Notes: generated from the sequence alone by a model not told the origin. A stretch of 64,000 nucleotides of DNA from Geosiphon pyriformis (GCA_016748015.1 JAAOMT010000436.1:631522-695521); one strand, 5' to 3'. Shown: positions 32,122 to 44,544, counted from the stretch's first letter. Numbers and translations are program-made.

Positions 32122-35100
32122 TTATTTTGGCTTCTTGAAACACAAGAATTGCAAACTAGTACTTTTTCGACTTTCAATTAGTAATTTTTTGACACTACTC
32201 AATTCGGATTTCAAATTTCCAGAACCTTGAGAAGGATCGTAGGATTGTTCGATGGTGGTGTATATTGCTTGAAGAATCTCTTGCGCTTTAGGAGTCACAT
32301 ATTGTGAAAGAGTTTGATGCATAAACTCAATTTCCAGGGTAGCCTTAGAACGATTGTAAGAATGAGAAAATTAACCGATTGGAAAGGAATGCCTAATATT
32401 CATTCATCAATTAATTTACCTGGAGCATGCCACCCATTCCAAATTTGGTGACTTTACGAAAGGTCTCCAAACAATGTTGCGCCATATTCTCAAGCAAACA
32501 TGACAGAGTACGATTAACCAGATCTTTGGCAATATCTCCCACTTCCGCGTGCACCAACACAAGTGATAATAAGGCTTCGTATACGAATGAATGTACTTCT
32601 ACAAAAAAAGCTCAATTTAATATTGGTATCAGAAAATTGTGATGTTCAGAAATTATATTTACCAGTAGGCTTGGAAATATTATACCAATCTATGCCACCA
32701 TCTAAAATTCCTTTTTCGACAATATCCCGGACAATGGTGGTCTTTCGTTTGATATAATCGTCAAACAAAATACCATCTAATTGATCAACTATACCGTTAA
32801 GCGTCTAAAATATTAGAACAAATGAAGCGAATTATTCAAAAATTTTAAACACGAAATTTTCTTAATTCCTTCCAACGAAATGAGTGCTTATCCAAAAAGA
32901 ATTGATAATTACATTAGTATCCTCGGATAAACTGCATCGAAGGGCATTTTCAAATTGTGTTACAATTCGGGGAATCAGGAGTTGTTTTAAATTAGCCAAA
33001 TTACTTATGGTCAGTAAAATCCTAGAATCCTGGCGTTTCAATAATATTACGTTTGGAGATTAGACATCAACGCTATAACGATATTGATCATTTGTAATTT
33101 ACCATTTTAGTGGGATCAATTTTCGACCTGTAAATGAATTCGAAAGACTCGCGATCAATCGGTTCCAAAGGAGAATACTCGGAGAAGGCAAGGTGAACCA
33201 GTCCATCCAAATATGCATATAAAGAATCAAGGAAAGCACCTTTAATTTTATACAAATATTCATCGGAAATGCTGGCAGCAGTCTATTAATCATTGGAATA
33301 TACAGTTATTTGTTGATCATTATGTCTTCCAAAACTTATACCAAGTGACCTTACTTTCCTCATTGTCCGATACAATCCCAAGACTTGCAATTTTAGACGC
33401 GCATCTGGAATTATATTTATGGAAGGTATGAAAATTTCTCAAAAAAGTTGTGATTTCGCGATTATCCGGATCCAGATTCCAATCTTCAAGTAAATAGAAA
33501 GTTTTTGCATCTAATAGGCAATCATAAGTAAGGGTGAATTGGGTTAATTAAATTGGGGCAGGTAGCCCTACGGGAATTTTTAGTGCGCAAAAGACAAATC
33601 AACGTGCTTGCCTGAATTCCATGTACTACAAATTATTTCTACAAAACCCCATCTGGTTTCATCTATCAGAGTAGAAAGTGCACCCGATGCTTCAGGTGCC
33701 ATATTAATCGATTTAATATCATTGACACAATCACTCATCTCCATTACTATCCTTGTTAAAAAGTAACAAGTAGTAACTGAATCGGAATGTGTTGGTAGGA
33801 ATGAAGGTGTTTGTGGAGGAGCTCCAACCACGTTATTCAATGAAGCTTCCGGAGGCGCTAATCTGAAAAAATCCGACAATAAAGACGCGTAAAGATCAAT
33901 CACACCCTTGGCCATATTTTGACACTGTTCAACTTTTCGAAGATCCATTGCTTGACGCCTTCGCCTGTTGGTACTTAGTACGTTTGGGCTCTAAAAAACA
34001 TAGTTTGTTAATAAAAAGAATACAGAAAAAAGTCGAGTTGGACCACCTTTTGGAATTTTCCTTCGATAAACGATTTGCTAAGTTTCCAAAAGTCGGGGAG
34101 ACATCGCAGAAGCAAATCAGACAAAGATTTGACAATATTCAAGGTAGCCTTCCAAATTTGTACATCCATATCTTTGCTAGCTAAATTTAAATAAAAAAAT
34201 AAGCTTTATATAAATTTTAAGTCACCAGTCTGAAAGCACTTACATGTTAATGAATCAAAATCCTTAGAATTTACAATTTTGATTGCACGTTTTAAGTGTA
34301 AAGCAGCTTCTTTAAGTTCTATTGTTCCTTCCAAAGATTGTTTGAGAGCTTATAATTTATAAAGTAAAATATTTTTAAGCTTAGAATGGTGAAAACATAT
34401 AGGTAGATGATCGGGAAACTCACCTTCAATCTTATCAAGTTGCTCTTTGTATGATTCTTTAAGAAGATCAATAATATACTTAAATTGACTATCGAGATAA
34501 TGCCAAACTGGATCCTCAACAGTTTCTAATTCTAAAAGAATACTGATATATGGTGTAAATAAATGATAAATTCAGCCAAAACCATTTAAAGTCTTCAATT
34601 TACTTTATGGTTTTTTCCTGTTCCTCCATTGATCTCCACGGCTCTGTAAGTTGTTTAAAAAGCTGCTCTCTCATTTCTACCATAATCTTTTCTACTTCTG
34701 CCCATACTTTGTCAAATACTTTACGATATTGCGCAGCGAGTGCGCTATCATCTCCCTCCCTCTCTAAAGATGAACTAGCTGGTATAGCAATATTATCTGA
34801 AGTCTCTGAGGCAAGCGTAGATTCTACAACGACTTTTCCTTTTTTATAATCTCTTATTACCACATCATATTTTTGCTAGAAAGAAAAGTTATAAGGTTAG
34901 CAATACAATAAATACAGCATAGCCATATTTATCAATTACCTGCTTTAAAGACTCCATCAAGCTACTCGGCAAACTGAAGAAAAATTTAAATTTTTCTAAA
35001 ACGCTCAAAGTACTGCGTATTTTTTCTGCTTTCATTCTGTTTACTAAAACGGGCCCAAAGACTTGTTCTGCCTTAGCTGCCGCCTCTAGTAGATGTTAAA

Positions 35101-35980
35101 CCTATTAATTTACAACTGCTTCAAAACTTTTTAATCAAACATGGCGAGACATACCTGTTAACGCAGTATCAAGTCCACGAACACCATATTCATTCTCCTC
35201 ATTCAAACCTTTTACCTTCATTTCGTTATATACCGTATCTATGGTGTTTTTAGCACTCACAAAGCGATCGAAATTATCTTGAACTAAATTTTTCAATGCC
35301 TCCGATTTCTGATCAAGAGTAGATCTTAATCTATCCGCTCCATTAAGCATATCATTAAAGGAAGTATCGTGGTGTACTTTGCGAAGAAAAAGCTTTGGAT
35401 TGAAAGTCTTAGTGCCCACAAGAAACTGAGTTCCTGCGTTCAAGTAAAGCTATATAATCAAAAAAATCAATACTCGAGACGAAAAAGTCAATTCTTTGAC
35501 ACAATTTACTTGCTTTCTATGAGGCTTTCATAGGTGTCTAACGCGTTGTGCTTTGCGTAATCGCTGTTTAAATTAAAAAACATATTTGCCACTTTGAGTG
35601 GTTAGTCCCTCTCGTTCTCAAAAGTCAAAGAATTTCAAGAAAAAACTCAAATACATACGCAAATACGCTTTTTTTAAGCCCAAGTGGATCCGTGTCGTCT
35701 AAACTCCAACGTTCGTCTCCACGAGCACTGTCTACTGAAGTACCATTGTTTTGGTTGGGAGCGTTTTCATACTGAGAAAACCTCCCAGATTTACGATTTT
35801 CAGGCTCTTCCACCCACTCGTTTGGGTCGATTACATCAAGCTGATAGTGTTTTAATACTGATAAATTGAAGTCAGAATTGATATTTTTCCGAGGAAGAAC
35901 GTGATTTCTCAATAGATAAAAGAACACTGACCTGCAGCTTCCTCAGAGAGCTGTTGCTCCAGAGCTATTTGCCTATACAT
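32122..35980 (-). CDS. SEC5: Exocyst complex subunit SEC5
   Basis: Sec5 is one of eight exocyst subunits tethering secretory vesicles at sites of polarised growth such as hyphal tips. The gene is split into many exons. The first are 35932-35980, 35659-35857, 35514-35563 and one from 35433, with a phase-consistent chain. The N-terminus has VLKHYQLDVIDPNEW and DTDPLGLKKSVFA; the conserved core follows with FLVGTKTFNPKLFLRKVHHD, LVQDNFDRFVSAKNTID and EQVFGPVLVNRMK. Later segments include YRKVFDKVWAEVEKIM, MAKGVIDLYASLLSDFF and the C-terminal AQEILQAIYTTIEQSY. It is helical throughout, as expected for an exocyst rod. I did not fix the later exon borders. One early intron fits best as GC-AG. No stop or frameshift was seen in the exons followed. 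Confidence 0.88.
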
Positions 35981-37047
35981 AACAGTTAAGTTTTCAAAGC
36001 TGATAGCCTGCTTTTTGTATATTCCTCGGTTAGAAGAGAGGTCTGAATTCCATGTTCGATTACCGTTCCGGGTTTAGTTATTTATTAATTGCATAAAAAT
36101 CATTATAGACTAAACAAACTCAATTAATTAAAACAATTTTTACGTTTGAAATTTCAAAGAAATTATTTTAGTATTAACAGTAATATAAGAAAAAAAACCA
36201 AAAATACATAGTTTTGACATATAATATTAAATCAACAAACTGGTTTAAAATAATTTAAAAGCGATAAAAAGCTTTAAAAATAATATAAATAAACTAAAAA
36301 TAATTAGTAATAATCTATGCTTTAATATTTTATTAATAGTACTGATATTTAGAAGTTTTTACTAAATACAACTTTTTTACAAAGTATTAATTTTAACAAT
36401 AGTATTATTAAAAGTTTTTTTTAATCTAAATAATAATTAAAATTAAAGGATTAAAAAATAAAAAAACCAAATTACTGATTTTAAAAGCAGTACAACCAAT
36501 TACTTTGGCTATAAATATATCATAAAAACAATACTTTTTTTAATTAAAAAAAAATTAAATAAAAGTAGTAGTAAAAGTTTTAAAAAACTTAAATTAAATA
36601 ATAACATATTGTTTTTTATTATTATTAATTAGTAAGTAAGATTTATCTATTATCTAATATAATACAACAGTTAAATATTCTAAACCAAACATAAATTATG
36701 TGTTTTTTACATAATAACAGCCATTTGGATTAATTAAAACAACATAATAAATCTATTTTACAATAATATTATTATTATTTATATTAGAGTAAAATAAACA
36801 TAATAAATGTATTTTAAATAATACACCAAATATTTTACAAATATTAAGCATATATACAATATTATTTAATAGTAAAAAAGACAAATTACAAATTATAAAA
36901 AACACAAAACTATTATTTAATAAGATATTATGTTTTTTTTTATAATTGCTTTATAATTAAATTCAATTAATTAAACATTTGTCTAATAATTAACTATAAT
37001 ATTATATACAAACTTAATTAGTTTAAAAATAGCAGTTTTATTTTTAT
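35981..37047. other. AT-rich region downstream of repeats, SEC5 upstream
   Basis: The first 80 bp probably belong to the SEC5 leader. Beyond about 36080 the sequence becomes strongly AT-rich with no recognisable coding segment. It may be decayed repeat, given the LTR scrap that follows, but I could not match it to a named element. Confidence 0.5.
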
Positions 37048-37180
37048 TGTTATTAATAAAAATTTGAATTATTAATTATCATAAAATTACTTATAATTTT
37101 TATTATTAATTATTATATATTATTATTTAATTTTTTATTTATTATTATTATTGTTTTTTATTTAATAAATACAGCAATAA
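37048..37180 (+). repeat. Fragment of a decayed family A LTR (start only)
   Basis: The segment starts TGTTATTAATAAAAATTTG and continues with CATAAAATTACTTATAATTTTTATTATTAA. This matches the first 100-130 bp of the family-A LTR and is very close to the decayed copy at 14106. Similarity is lost near 37180, shortly before the LINE relic L-c. Confidence 0.6.
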
Positions 37181-37199
37181 AAATAATAATAATAATAAA

Positions 37200-38814
37200 T
37201 CTTTCTCTTATCAATCTCTTGACCATAACAAAAACAAAAAATTATCAAAAAAATATTTTTTTTTTCTTTTGTTTTTCTTTAGTTATTTTTTTTAACACAC
37301 TTCTTTTTGTTGTAATAGAATTAATAAGCTCTTTTGTTAATAATTCTGGTTCAAATTTGGCTGGTTTAAGAATTTACCCAAGCATTAAGAAAAAATATGT
37401 GAAAAGTATGTATTTCTGCAATGTATTTTACAAAAAACCAAAAAAATTTAATATGAATATTGGTATAGTTAACTTGTTTGCTAGTCTTTTAAAACTTAAA
37501 GATATTTGTGTTTCTAATAGAAAGCCAGTAATATTCTAGAGAAGTAAAGTTAACAGCAAAACTAGTAATATCAATAGTTTATTAAGTATAGAAAATATAA
37601 AAAATATAGTTGTTAAGGAAACCAGTTATGTAAATTTAATTAATTTAATAGTTGACAAAAATATGAATAATATTATATCATAAAAAACTTACACTTAAAT
37701 ATACATATTGAATCACCTACCAAAAGCTTCTTTATTTGTAAATTTGAGTAATAATAAAAATGTTTTAATGTTTTTATTACCTAAATTTAATGGTTTTAAA
37801 CAACTTTTATTGATTAGATTACATGTTTTAAAAAAATAAAGTTTTAATTTAATAAAATTTTTTACATTAAATATTGGGCTTTCTGCTGTATCTAACAAAA
37901 CTTTTGATAATAAATTGTTAAATATTAAAAAAATATTTAATTATATTGATAGTTTTAAAAAAGAGATGTTAACTTTCTTAAAGTTTTTTAGAATAATTAA
38001 ATTATCTTTTACATTTGAATTTAGTTTAAAAAAGATTAAAAAAATATTGATCAATGAAAAAATTTTAGTCAATAATAATATTAAGATAGCAAACAAATGT
38101 ACAGATTGAGAAAAAAATTTTTGTTGATTTTTTAAAATCAGCTGTAAAATCAGTTTTCTTCAAATTTGATAAAATTGTGTTAATTAAGATACAATTCATT
38201 AGTCTTTGGCAAAAAGTCTTAATGGAATTTGAGTTTATTGAGATTGCCAATTTGGTAATAATTAAGTAATCTGTTTTTGTAGAAAAAAAATCTGTTGATA
38301 TAGTTTTGGCTATGAACAATAAACCAATATGAGTATTCAGAGATTAATATAAAGTTTTGCTATATATATTACTTATTAAAATAAATGCTTATGACTTTTT
38401 TGATTTATTAATATTTTATGGTAGAAAAATCTTTTTTATTGGCCATAATCCAAGTTTTTATGTATATAACAGATGTGTTGTGATTTGTTTTGCTAATAAA
38501 ACAACCAAAAAGACTGTTATTAGTTCTGTTCTGGTTTTTAAAAATGTGAATTTGTGTTGAATTGGTCTTTATTTGGCTTGTTGTGCTCAATACAATAATT
38601 TGGTTATGTTTTTAATGTGTATTCAATATGTAATAATTTAAGTAATTACAATAAGAAAGTAGTTAGTTTTTAGAACTAAATTTGTTTAATAAATATATAT
38701 ATAAAAAAACAAATACCAATTGCTTATCCAGTTTTTTTTGGTGAGAAAACTTGGATTTAGATTATTGGTAGTTTTTTTTTTCATGTGGTTTTTCTGGTTT
38801 TTTTTAATATCAGT
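37200..38814 (+). mobile_element. LINE ORF1 relic L-c
   Basis: Plus-strand relic of LINE ORF1, same family as L-a. The segment at 38405-38560 reads GRKIFFIGHNPSFYVYNRCV and ends VFKNVNLC, following L-a GGKTCIIDHYPVMYAWARCA and LRNANLHW. Positions 38690-38780 follow the L-a stretch that encodes YAKRSAPVAHPVSFGGLSW. Upstream, 37915-38109 and 38200-38320 correspond to the middle of ORF1. AT decay is strong but less complete than in L-b. The family-A LTR of A2 cuts it at 38815. L-d at 54.4 kb is a different copy, because both contain the zinc-knuckle region. Confidence 0.75.
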
Positions 38815-39795
38815 TGTTACTGAAGGTTTTTGGTCTCTTTTTAGCTCTTGTATGTTTGTTGTAATGCTGTTAATTCATGATTATGGGAAGTGTTTGAACC
38901 TTCGATAACTGAATTTATCTTCAAATTATCTCCTATAATTTGAACTGCTGGGCTTATAAGTGGAATGACCAATTTTTTGCCAGTTACTTTATGTAATTAC
39001 ATTGTAGTAAACGTTAACTCTTTTCCAGGAATTGCTTGTCTGGAAGCTTACTAAAAATGTGTAGTTACTTTGCTGTGAAAGTCAACTCTTCTACAAGAAT
39101 CTCGTTTATAGGCTACCCTAATGATTGTAATAAGAAAAGAAAATAAAAATAAAAGAAATATAAAAAAAAAATAGAATTTTGTCAAGAAAAACGTTTTCTA
39201 TTTAGGCCTGGAGTCACTAACAGTTTACTGAAATTGGTAGCTAATCAATTTCAAACTGTTTAGTAGGAATTGGTTAATTTCAAAAGGAAAATAATTAAGA
39301 ATTTGATTTTTCGAATTATTTGATATTTATTTTATTTTTGTGTATAAAGGATAATTCTAATTGTTAAATCTGAAGTAAGATATATTTTCTCGAAGAGAGA
39401 AGCTTTTCTTTTATACAACTTGTTATAATACTATTTTATGAACTTAAACTTTGCTCTTTTCTACAATTTTGCTGAACTAAAGATACATTTCAGCAAATTA
39501 CAAGTTATTTCTGCAAACTATTAGATATTTCAGTAAACCATCAATTATTTTGGCAAATTTCTACAAATTTCAGCAAACTTTTGAATATTACATATTTCAG
39601 GGTATTGCATGATTGATCATTGCACTTAGGTTACATTTGTGTTATGTACAAATTGGGTTATTAATTAAATGATAATTTCGGATATTTTGCTAATGTAATA
39701 AGTGATAATTTAAAATAATAATATATACTAATTAATAATAAGAATTATAAGGGTAATTTCATGCTAAACAATATTTCTAATTTTGTCTGGTAACA
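38815..39795 (-). repeat. Family A 3' LTR of A2 (981 bp)
   Basis: Minus strand starts TGTTACCAGACAAAATTAG and ends TCAGTAACA, with the same terminal inverted repeat as A1's LTR and near-colinear sequence. A purine tract, GAGGAGGAAATTA, lies directly before it (39796-39808). This is the expected polypurine tract that primes plus-strand DNA. Confidence 0.88.
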
Positions 39796-40483
39796 TAATT
39801 TCCTCCTCAAGACTGAGCTCTGTTAAAGTCCAAGTACTGTCTGTAATTTCCAGATAATAATCCAAAATTATTGAAGAAATTTGGTCTGAAAATTGTTGAA
39901 ATTTCAGTTCTGTGAGCTTTCCAATATATTGAATCTTCAAAGGTTGTAAAATTGGGTTTTGTAGGATGTTTTTACAGGTGTGGAATAGGTAATAAAGTCT
40001 AAGAGCAGCTCTGAGCTTGTAGTGACTGTTTGTTGGTCCAGCTGTTGTCTTAAATTTGTTGTGGAGTTGTTTCTGAATAGCTTCTTTTGTGAAATTTGCT
40101 GTTGTAAGTTCCAGTTTTCGTTTGTAGAGTGTTTTTCCAATGTGGAAATATCTATAGATTAGAGAGTATTCAGTGCTTTCTTTATTGAAACACAGTTGAA
40201 GTCTTTGTTGAATTGTAGCATTTGGTGGAATACTAATCAGAGTGAGCATTAAGTTTTCTCTTAAAGCAAGCTTTAAAAGTTCTGGCAGGTGAATTCCAGA
40301 ATAACTTCTTGTGTTCTTCTTATATGGGTGATATTTTCATGAATTTGGGGCTAAATTTGTAATTACTTCTGTTTGGGTATAATTAATGTGGTTTTTAGTA
40401 ACAATAATGGATAATTCGGGTATTGTTTTTAAAGCTAACATTAGTTTTTGGGATAATTGTTGAATGTTTTGAGAAATAGTCAT
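39764..40483 (-). pseudogene. A2 ORF downstream of integrase (unknown function)
   Basis: An ORF of about 240 codons between integrase and the 3' LTR, with one internal stop (near 40338). It starts MTISQNIQQLSQKLMLALK and ends LSLEEEIMLPDKIRNIV, the last codons lying inside the LTR and encoded partly by the polypurine tract. Composition is Leu/Lys/Gln-rich and probably helical. I see no signal peptide or membrane segment, so it does not look like an envelope protein. Family B has an ORF in the same position (about 50240-50809) with no obvious sequence similarity. Function unknown. Confidence 0.55.
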
Positions 40484-40979
40484 TATAAGAGATTTGAAAA
40501 TAAAAGAAAATTATTTTTGGTGTATGGGTTTTTATGTTTTTTTTTTTTTTTTTTGGGTGATTGTTTCTAAATTATAAGGAGATAACTATAATAATAAATT
40601 TAAATTAAGTGTTCAAGTTGGGAGGTTGTTCAATAACAACTATTGGTTCTAAATTTCAGGGAATATCTCCAGAATTGATTAAAGAGAAATGTGTACCAAT
40701 TTGTGGAATTAATGGTTCAGGATTGTTTCTGGAATTATAGTGTTTCAAACAATCTCCATGTGCAACTTTTGCTAGGATTTTGTCATCAAGTCTTAGCTTG
40801 TATGATCTATTGCCTAGGACTTCATGGATAAAGAATGATCTATCCCATTTATTTTCAAATTTTCCACTCTATTGTTTTTCAGTTTTAGTTTTGTGTAAGA
40901 GAAATTTGTTTTCGATTTTAAATTCATTGGTAACTGGAGACAATTTGTCGTCATGCCATTTTTTTTGTTAAGCTTGGGA

Positions 40980-41800
40980 GTGTTTAATATAGGTGGCTGC
41001 TATTCATCGTTTTCTTTCCAACATGCTAAGCAGAGTGTAGGCTCTTTGTTGTAGTGTTTCCTGAAAGTTGTCTTTATTAATTGGTTGTACTAGGTATGTT
41101 TCCATTATAAAACTAATTGGTAACGTTGCTGTTCTTCCATAGGTTAAATCAAATAGTGTGTGTTTTGTGGTATCTTGTTTTAGTGTTCTATATACTAATA
41201 ACACTGATGAAATAAAGAAATTCCATTCTTGCTCAAAATTAGTTGAGACTTTGGCTAATAATTCACACAATGTTCTGTTAAAATGTTTTACAAGTTCATT
41301 TGTTTTTAGATGGTAGGACGAAGATAATAGTCTCTTAACATTAAATCATTCACAAATTTCCTGAATTAAATTGTTTACAAAATGTGTTTCTTGATCAGAT
41401 AAAAGTTCTATTAGGCATCTATGTTTATAAATGATGTTTTCATAGATGAAGTTTGCTACTGATTTCGCATCTGCTTATTAAATGGCTCTGGCTTTAGGCC
41501 ATTTGGTGAGATAGTCTACAGCTACTGTAATATAACAGTTTTCTTGGTTTGTGATAGGTAGTGGTCCGACTAAATCAATACCAATTCAGTTAAAAGGCTG
41601 TCCAACTTTGATTGGGTTTAAAGGTTCTGTAGGGTGAGTTCCTTCTCTTCTTTGACAACTATCACAAGACTTAATATATTCATGAATGTCTTTTCTCATT
41701 TGAGGCCAAAAGTAATATTTTAGTGTTCTCTGAGTGGTGCTGTCTTTTCCTAGGTGTGCTGATGAAAGGTCTGAGTGCATGTTATATAAAATGGTTTCTT
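40980..41800 (-). pseudogene. A2 integrase
   Basis: Ty3-like integrase. The HHCC zinc domain is visible (AHLGKDSTTQ, YFWPQMRKDIHEYIKSCDSCQRREG), then the catalytic core with the first Asp in IGIDLVGPLP and the second in LLSDQETHF. The Glu position reads NELVKHFNRTL, where family B has NGLVEHFNRTL, so the catalytic Glu is probably Lys here. A C-terminal part (YGRTATLPISFIMETY) is followed by a degraded stretch to 40600 with WDRSFFIHEVLGNRSYKLRL, a typical GPY/F-like or SH3-like tail. Several stops interrupt the frame. Confidence 0.85.
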
Positions 41801-41999
41801 TTTCATGTTCTTGTATTAATTTGAGCAGATTGTCTGGGTTTCTAAAGTTTCAATAATAAATCATGTTGTTGTGTAAGAGGTATTGTTTGGCTTGTTGTTG
41901 TAACTGATGTTTTTCATCTGAGGACCAATCTGTTGGGATTATTAATGCCTTCAAATATTGTTTAAGATTGTTGTAGTTTTTGGGGTTCATTGTTTGTTG

Positions 42000-43450
42000 T
42001 TTTGTTGTTAATTCAAATGGGTGTTGGTTTTGTATTCTAATCTTGCCTCATTCTTGAAAGACAATCAATGTTGGTGTGGAGTTTTCCTGGTTTGTGGTGT
42101 ACAATGTATCAGTTGGCTAAAAATCCTGTCCATTAGGTTTGTTTTGCGTTTAGCTGAGTGTTTTTGTTCTGAAGCCATTTAAGTCCAATATTATCAGTAA
42201 TAATATCAAATTTTTTGGGTCTGAGGTAAAGGTTGAAGTGATGTAGGACCCAGATTACTGCTGCAGTTTCTAATTCTGTTGTAGGGTAGTTCTTTTTGGC
42301 TGGTTTCAATGTTCTGTTAGTATAAGCAATTACTCACTCATTTCCATTGTCATCTAACTGTGATAGGATGGCACCAAAGGCAGTATAAGAGACATCTATT
42401 ACTAACTGGAATCAGTTGCTAAAATCTGGGTAGGTGAGAATTAGAGCTGTTATTAGTTTTTCTTTGAGGATTTCAAATGTGTTTTAGTGTTCAGCAGTCC
42501 ATTTGTATTCAACATTTTTGATGGTAAGCTGGTTGAGAGGTTTTGCGATTTCTGAGAATCTTTTGATAAACTTTCGATAGTAGGAGGCTAACCCTATGAA
42601 TCCTCTTAGTTCTGTAGTATTTTGAGGAGTTTTGAAGTTTTTAACAGCACTGATTTTTCCAGGGTCCGGTTTGATTCCATCTTTACTAATGATGTGACCA
42701 AGAAAGACCAAATTTGTTTTTCCGAAGTAGCATTTTTTGATGTTCAGTTTTAATCCTGCTTTCTATAATCATTAAAAGACTTCACACAGGTGTTTTAAGT
42801 GTAATTCAAAAGATGGTGAATAAACATCAGTATCATCAAGATAGACAACTACTGATTTCCAAAGGAGGCTTTTGTAAACAACATCCATGAGTCTTTGGAA
42901 TGTTGCTGGTGCATTGCATAATCCAAAAGGCATTACATTAAACTCGTAATTTCCTCCTTGAGTGGTGAATGCTGTTTTGGGGCAATCTTTGAGATCCATG
43001 GCAACTTGTCAGTATCTATTCTTTAAATCTAATGTCAAAAAGTATTTGGACTTCCCAAGAGCATCTAGCATGTCATCAATTCGGGAAAGAAGATAGGCAT
43101 TTCCAATGGTAACGCTGTTGAGTTGTCAATAATTAACACAAAATTGTATCTTTCCATTTTTCTTTTTAACTAAGACCACAAGTGAGGTCCATAAACTCAT
43201 TGATGGTTAGATAAGCCCATTGTTGAGCATCTGTTGTATTTCTTCACGGATAAATTGGTGACTTTCTGGAGCAACTCAGTAGGCTTGCTGTCACCTTGGT
43301 TTGGCATCTCCTGTATAGATTTGGTGTTGAACCAAATTAGTTCTTCCTAAGTCATTGTTGTTTTTGGCAAAGATATCAGCAAATTCTGCAATTAGCTCTT
43401 TGAGCTGGCTCTGTTGTTGTGGTTCAAGTTGTCCCATGTTGATTCGAGAT
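42000..43450 (-). pseudogene. A2 reverse transcriptase and RNase H
   Basis: Same RT-RNase H as A1. The block at 42772-42999 contains CPKTAFTTQGGNYEFNVMPF, CNAPATFQRLMDVVY and the catalytic VVVYLDDTDVYS. The following block (42484-42711) contains VFLGHIISKDGIKPDP and LRGFIGLASYYRKFIKRFSE. RNase H keeps an aspartate in QLVIDVS, where A1 has Asn. Stops are frequent between blocks. The RNase H end (HHKPGK region) is near 42070. Confidence 0.87.
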
Positions 43451-44139
43451 AGTTTTCCATGACAACATAGTAGTTTTTAGAGCTGGAATTTGGGTTGATT
43501 TTTAATAGTAAATGTCCAATAATTTCAGAGAAATTGGAGACTGTTTGGGGTAATTCTTGTTGAAAGATATTACTGTGAATAACTCCAATTTCTAAGTTAT
43601 TTAATAAAACTATGGGGTAATTATTGGGATTGTAAAAAGTAACTCAGACTTTCTTTGTTCCTTCTGGGATGTAAATATTTGGGATCAAGATATTATGTTC
43701 CAAGCAGATTCGTTTATTGGACTCAAAAATTTGCTGGATGGTTGTTGGCTTTGGGCAGGTATAGATTTTGGGGTGTTCTCCAAAAGGTGAAATAGTGATT
43801 GGTTGGGGAAGGTGTAAAATCTGGTGAGACTCATTCTGTTCATTAAGAGCTATGTTTACTGGAACTGTAAATTGTCCAGTTGAACCAAAACCTTGTGTTC
43901 CTCTTTTGCTTTTTCCCAATTGTTCTCTTTGATTGACTAACTGTAAGCCCGAAATGTTGATTAAGAGTAAATAAATAGCTTGAGCAATTTTTTCAGCATG
44001 TTCAATCTGAAAAGGCTTATCAGTTTCATTTTGTAACATGATTGTAATGTCTCTTGTATATCCAGAATCTATGATTCCTCCTCTAACATTGATTTCTTTG
44101 CTTGCCAATGATGATCATAAAGCAATTTGGACTATTGCT
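43440..44139 (-). pseudogene. A2 dUTPase (motifs II-V) and linker
   Basis: The dUTPase segment begins at motif II (VQIAL-stop-SSLASKEINV; the stop is TGA where CGA/Arg would complete the usual RSSLA box). Motif III is RGGIIDSGYTRDI, motif IV HAEKIAQAIYLLL and motif V RGTQGFGSTGQF. The linker to RT follows (ISPFGEHPKIYTC, IYIPEGTKKV). Motif I and everything upstream are lost at the junction with family B. Conservation of motifs II-V in two diverged copies supports the dUTPase as a family trait and not a chance acquisition. Confidence 0.85.
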
Positions 44140-44544
44140 CCTACCTTCAAGTATCTGAACATCTTGGGATAAAAGATTACTTGTTGGTTAATTCTTACTC
44201 TTTTCCTAAAACATATAAGTGTAATATTTGAAGATTATTGAATAAAACATGACTGAAGAGTACATCTGATACTTGATATTAAATTCTAAGAGCACCAACA
44301 TAAGGCATAGATTATACCAAGTGTGATCATTTGTTGACAGTACAGACTATCTCTCTACCTTCAAATTCCCCAATTACCTTTTGAAAAGAATAGCAACTAA
44401 AATATTTTATAAGACTGATCTTGCATATTGAATCCATACTTATTCAATTTGCTCTTTGAAATTGAATTTCCTTTGATTATTTTCATCACTCTACAATCCT
44501 GTTCTCCCTTGCTATCTGTTAGCTTGTTATTCCAACCTATAACA
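44140..44544 (+). repeat. B1 5' LTR remnant
   Basis: Matches the last 400 bp of the B2 LTR and of the B1 3' LTR, from CTTCAAGTATCTGAACAT to CAACCTATAACA. The first 240-340 bp of the LTR, including its TGTTAT start, are missing. Sequence to the left is family A dUTPase. The next bases, TAAAAG then TAGTGCTCCCTG, correspond to the primer-binding site. Confidence 0.82.

Larger units (their letters stand above)
38815..44139 (-). mobile_element. Ty3-like LTR retrotransposon, family A copy A2 (3' part)
   Basis: Minus-strand 3' portion of family A: from high to low coordinates, dUTPase from motif II onward, linker, RT, RNase H, integrase, a downstream ORF and the 3' LTR. Everything upstream of dUTPase motif II is missing; at 44139 the sequence switches to a 5'-truncated family-B LTR. 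Compared with A1 it has more CpG-type transitions and at least one frameshift (near 43458, one base missing from a T run). It complements A1, so the two together show the whole family-A gene order. Confidence 0.9.

Noticed and set aside
39764-40483. Envelope gene of an errantivirus-like element
   Set aside because: No signal peptide, no membrane anchor and no furin-like site are visible; only its position resembles env.
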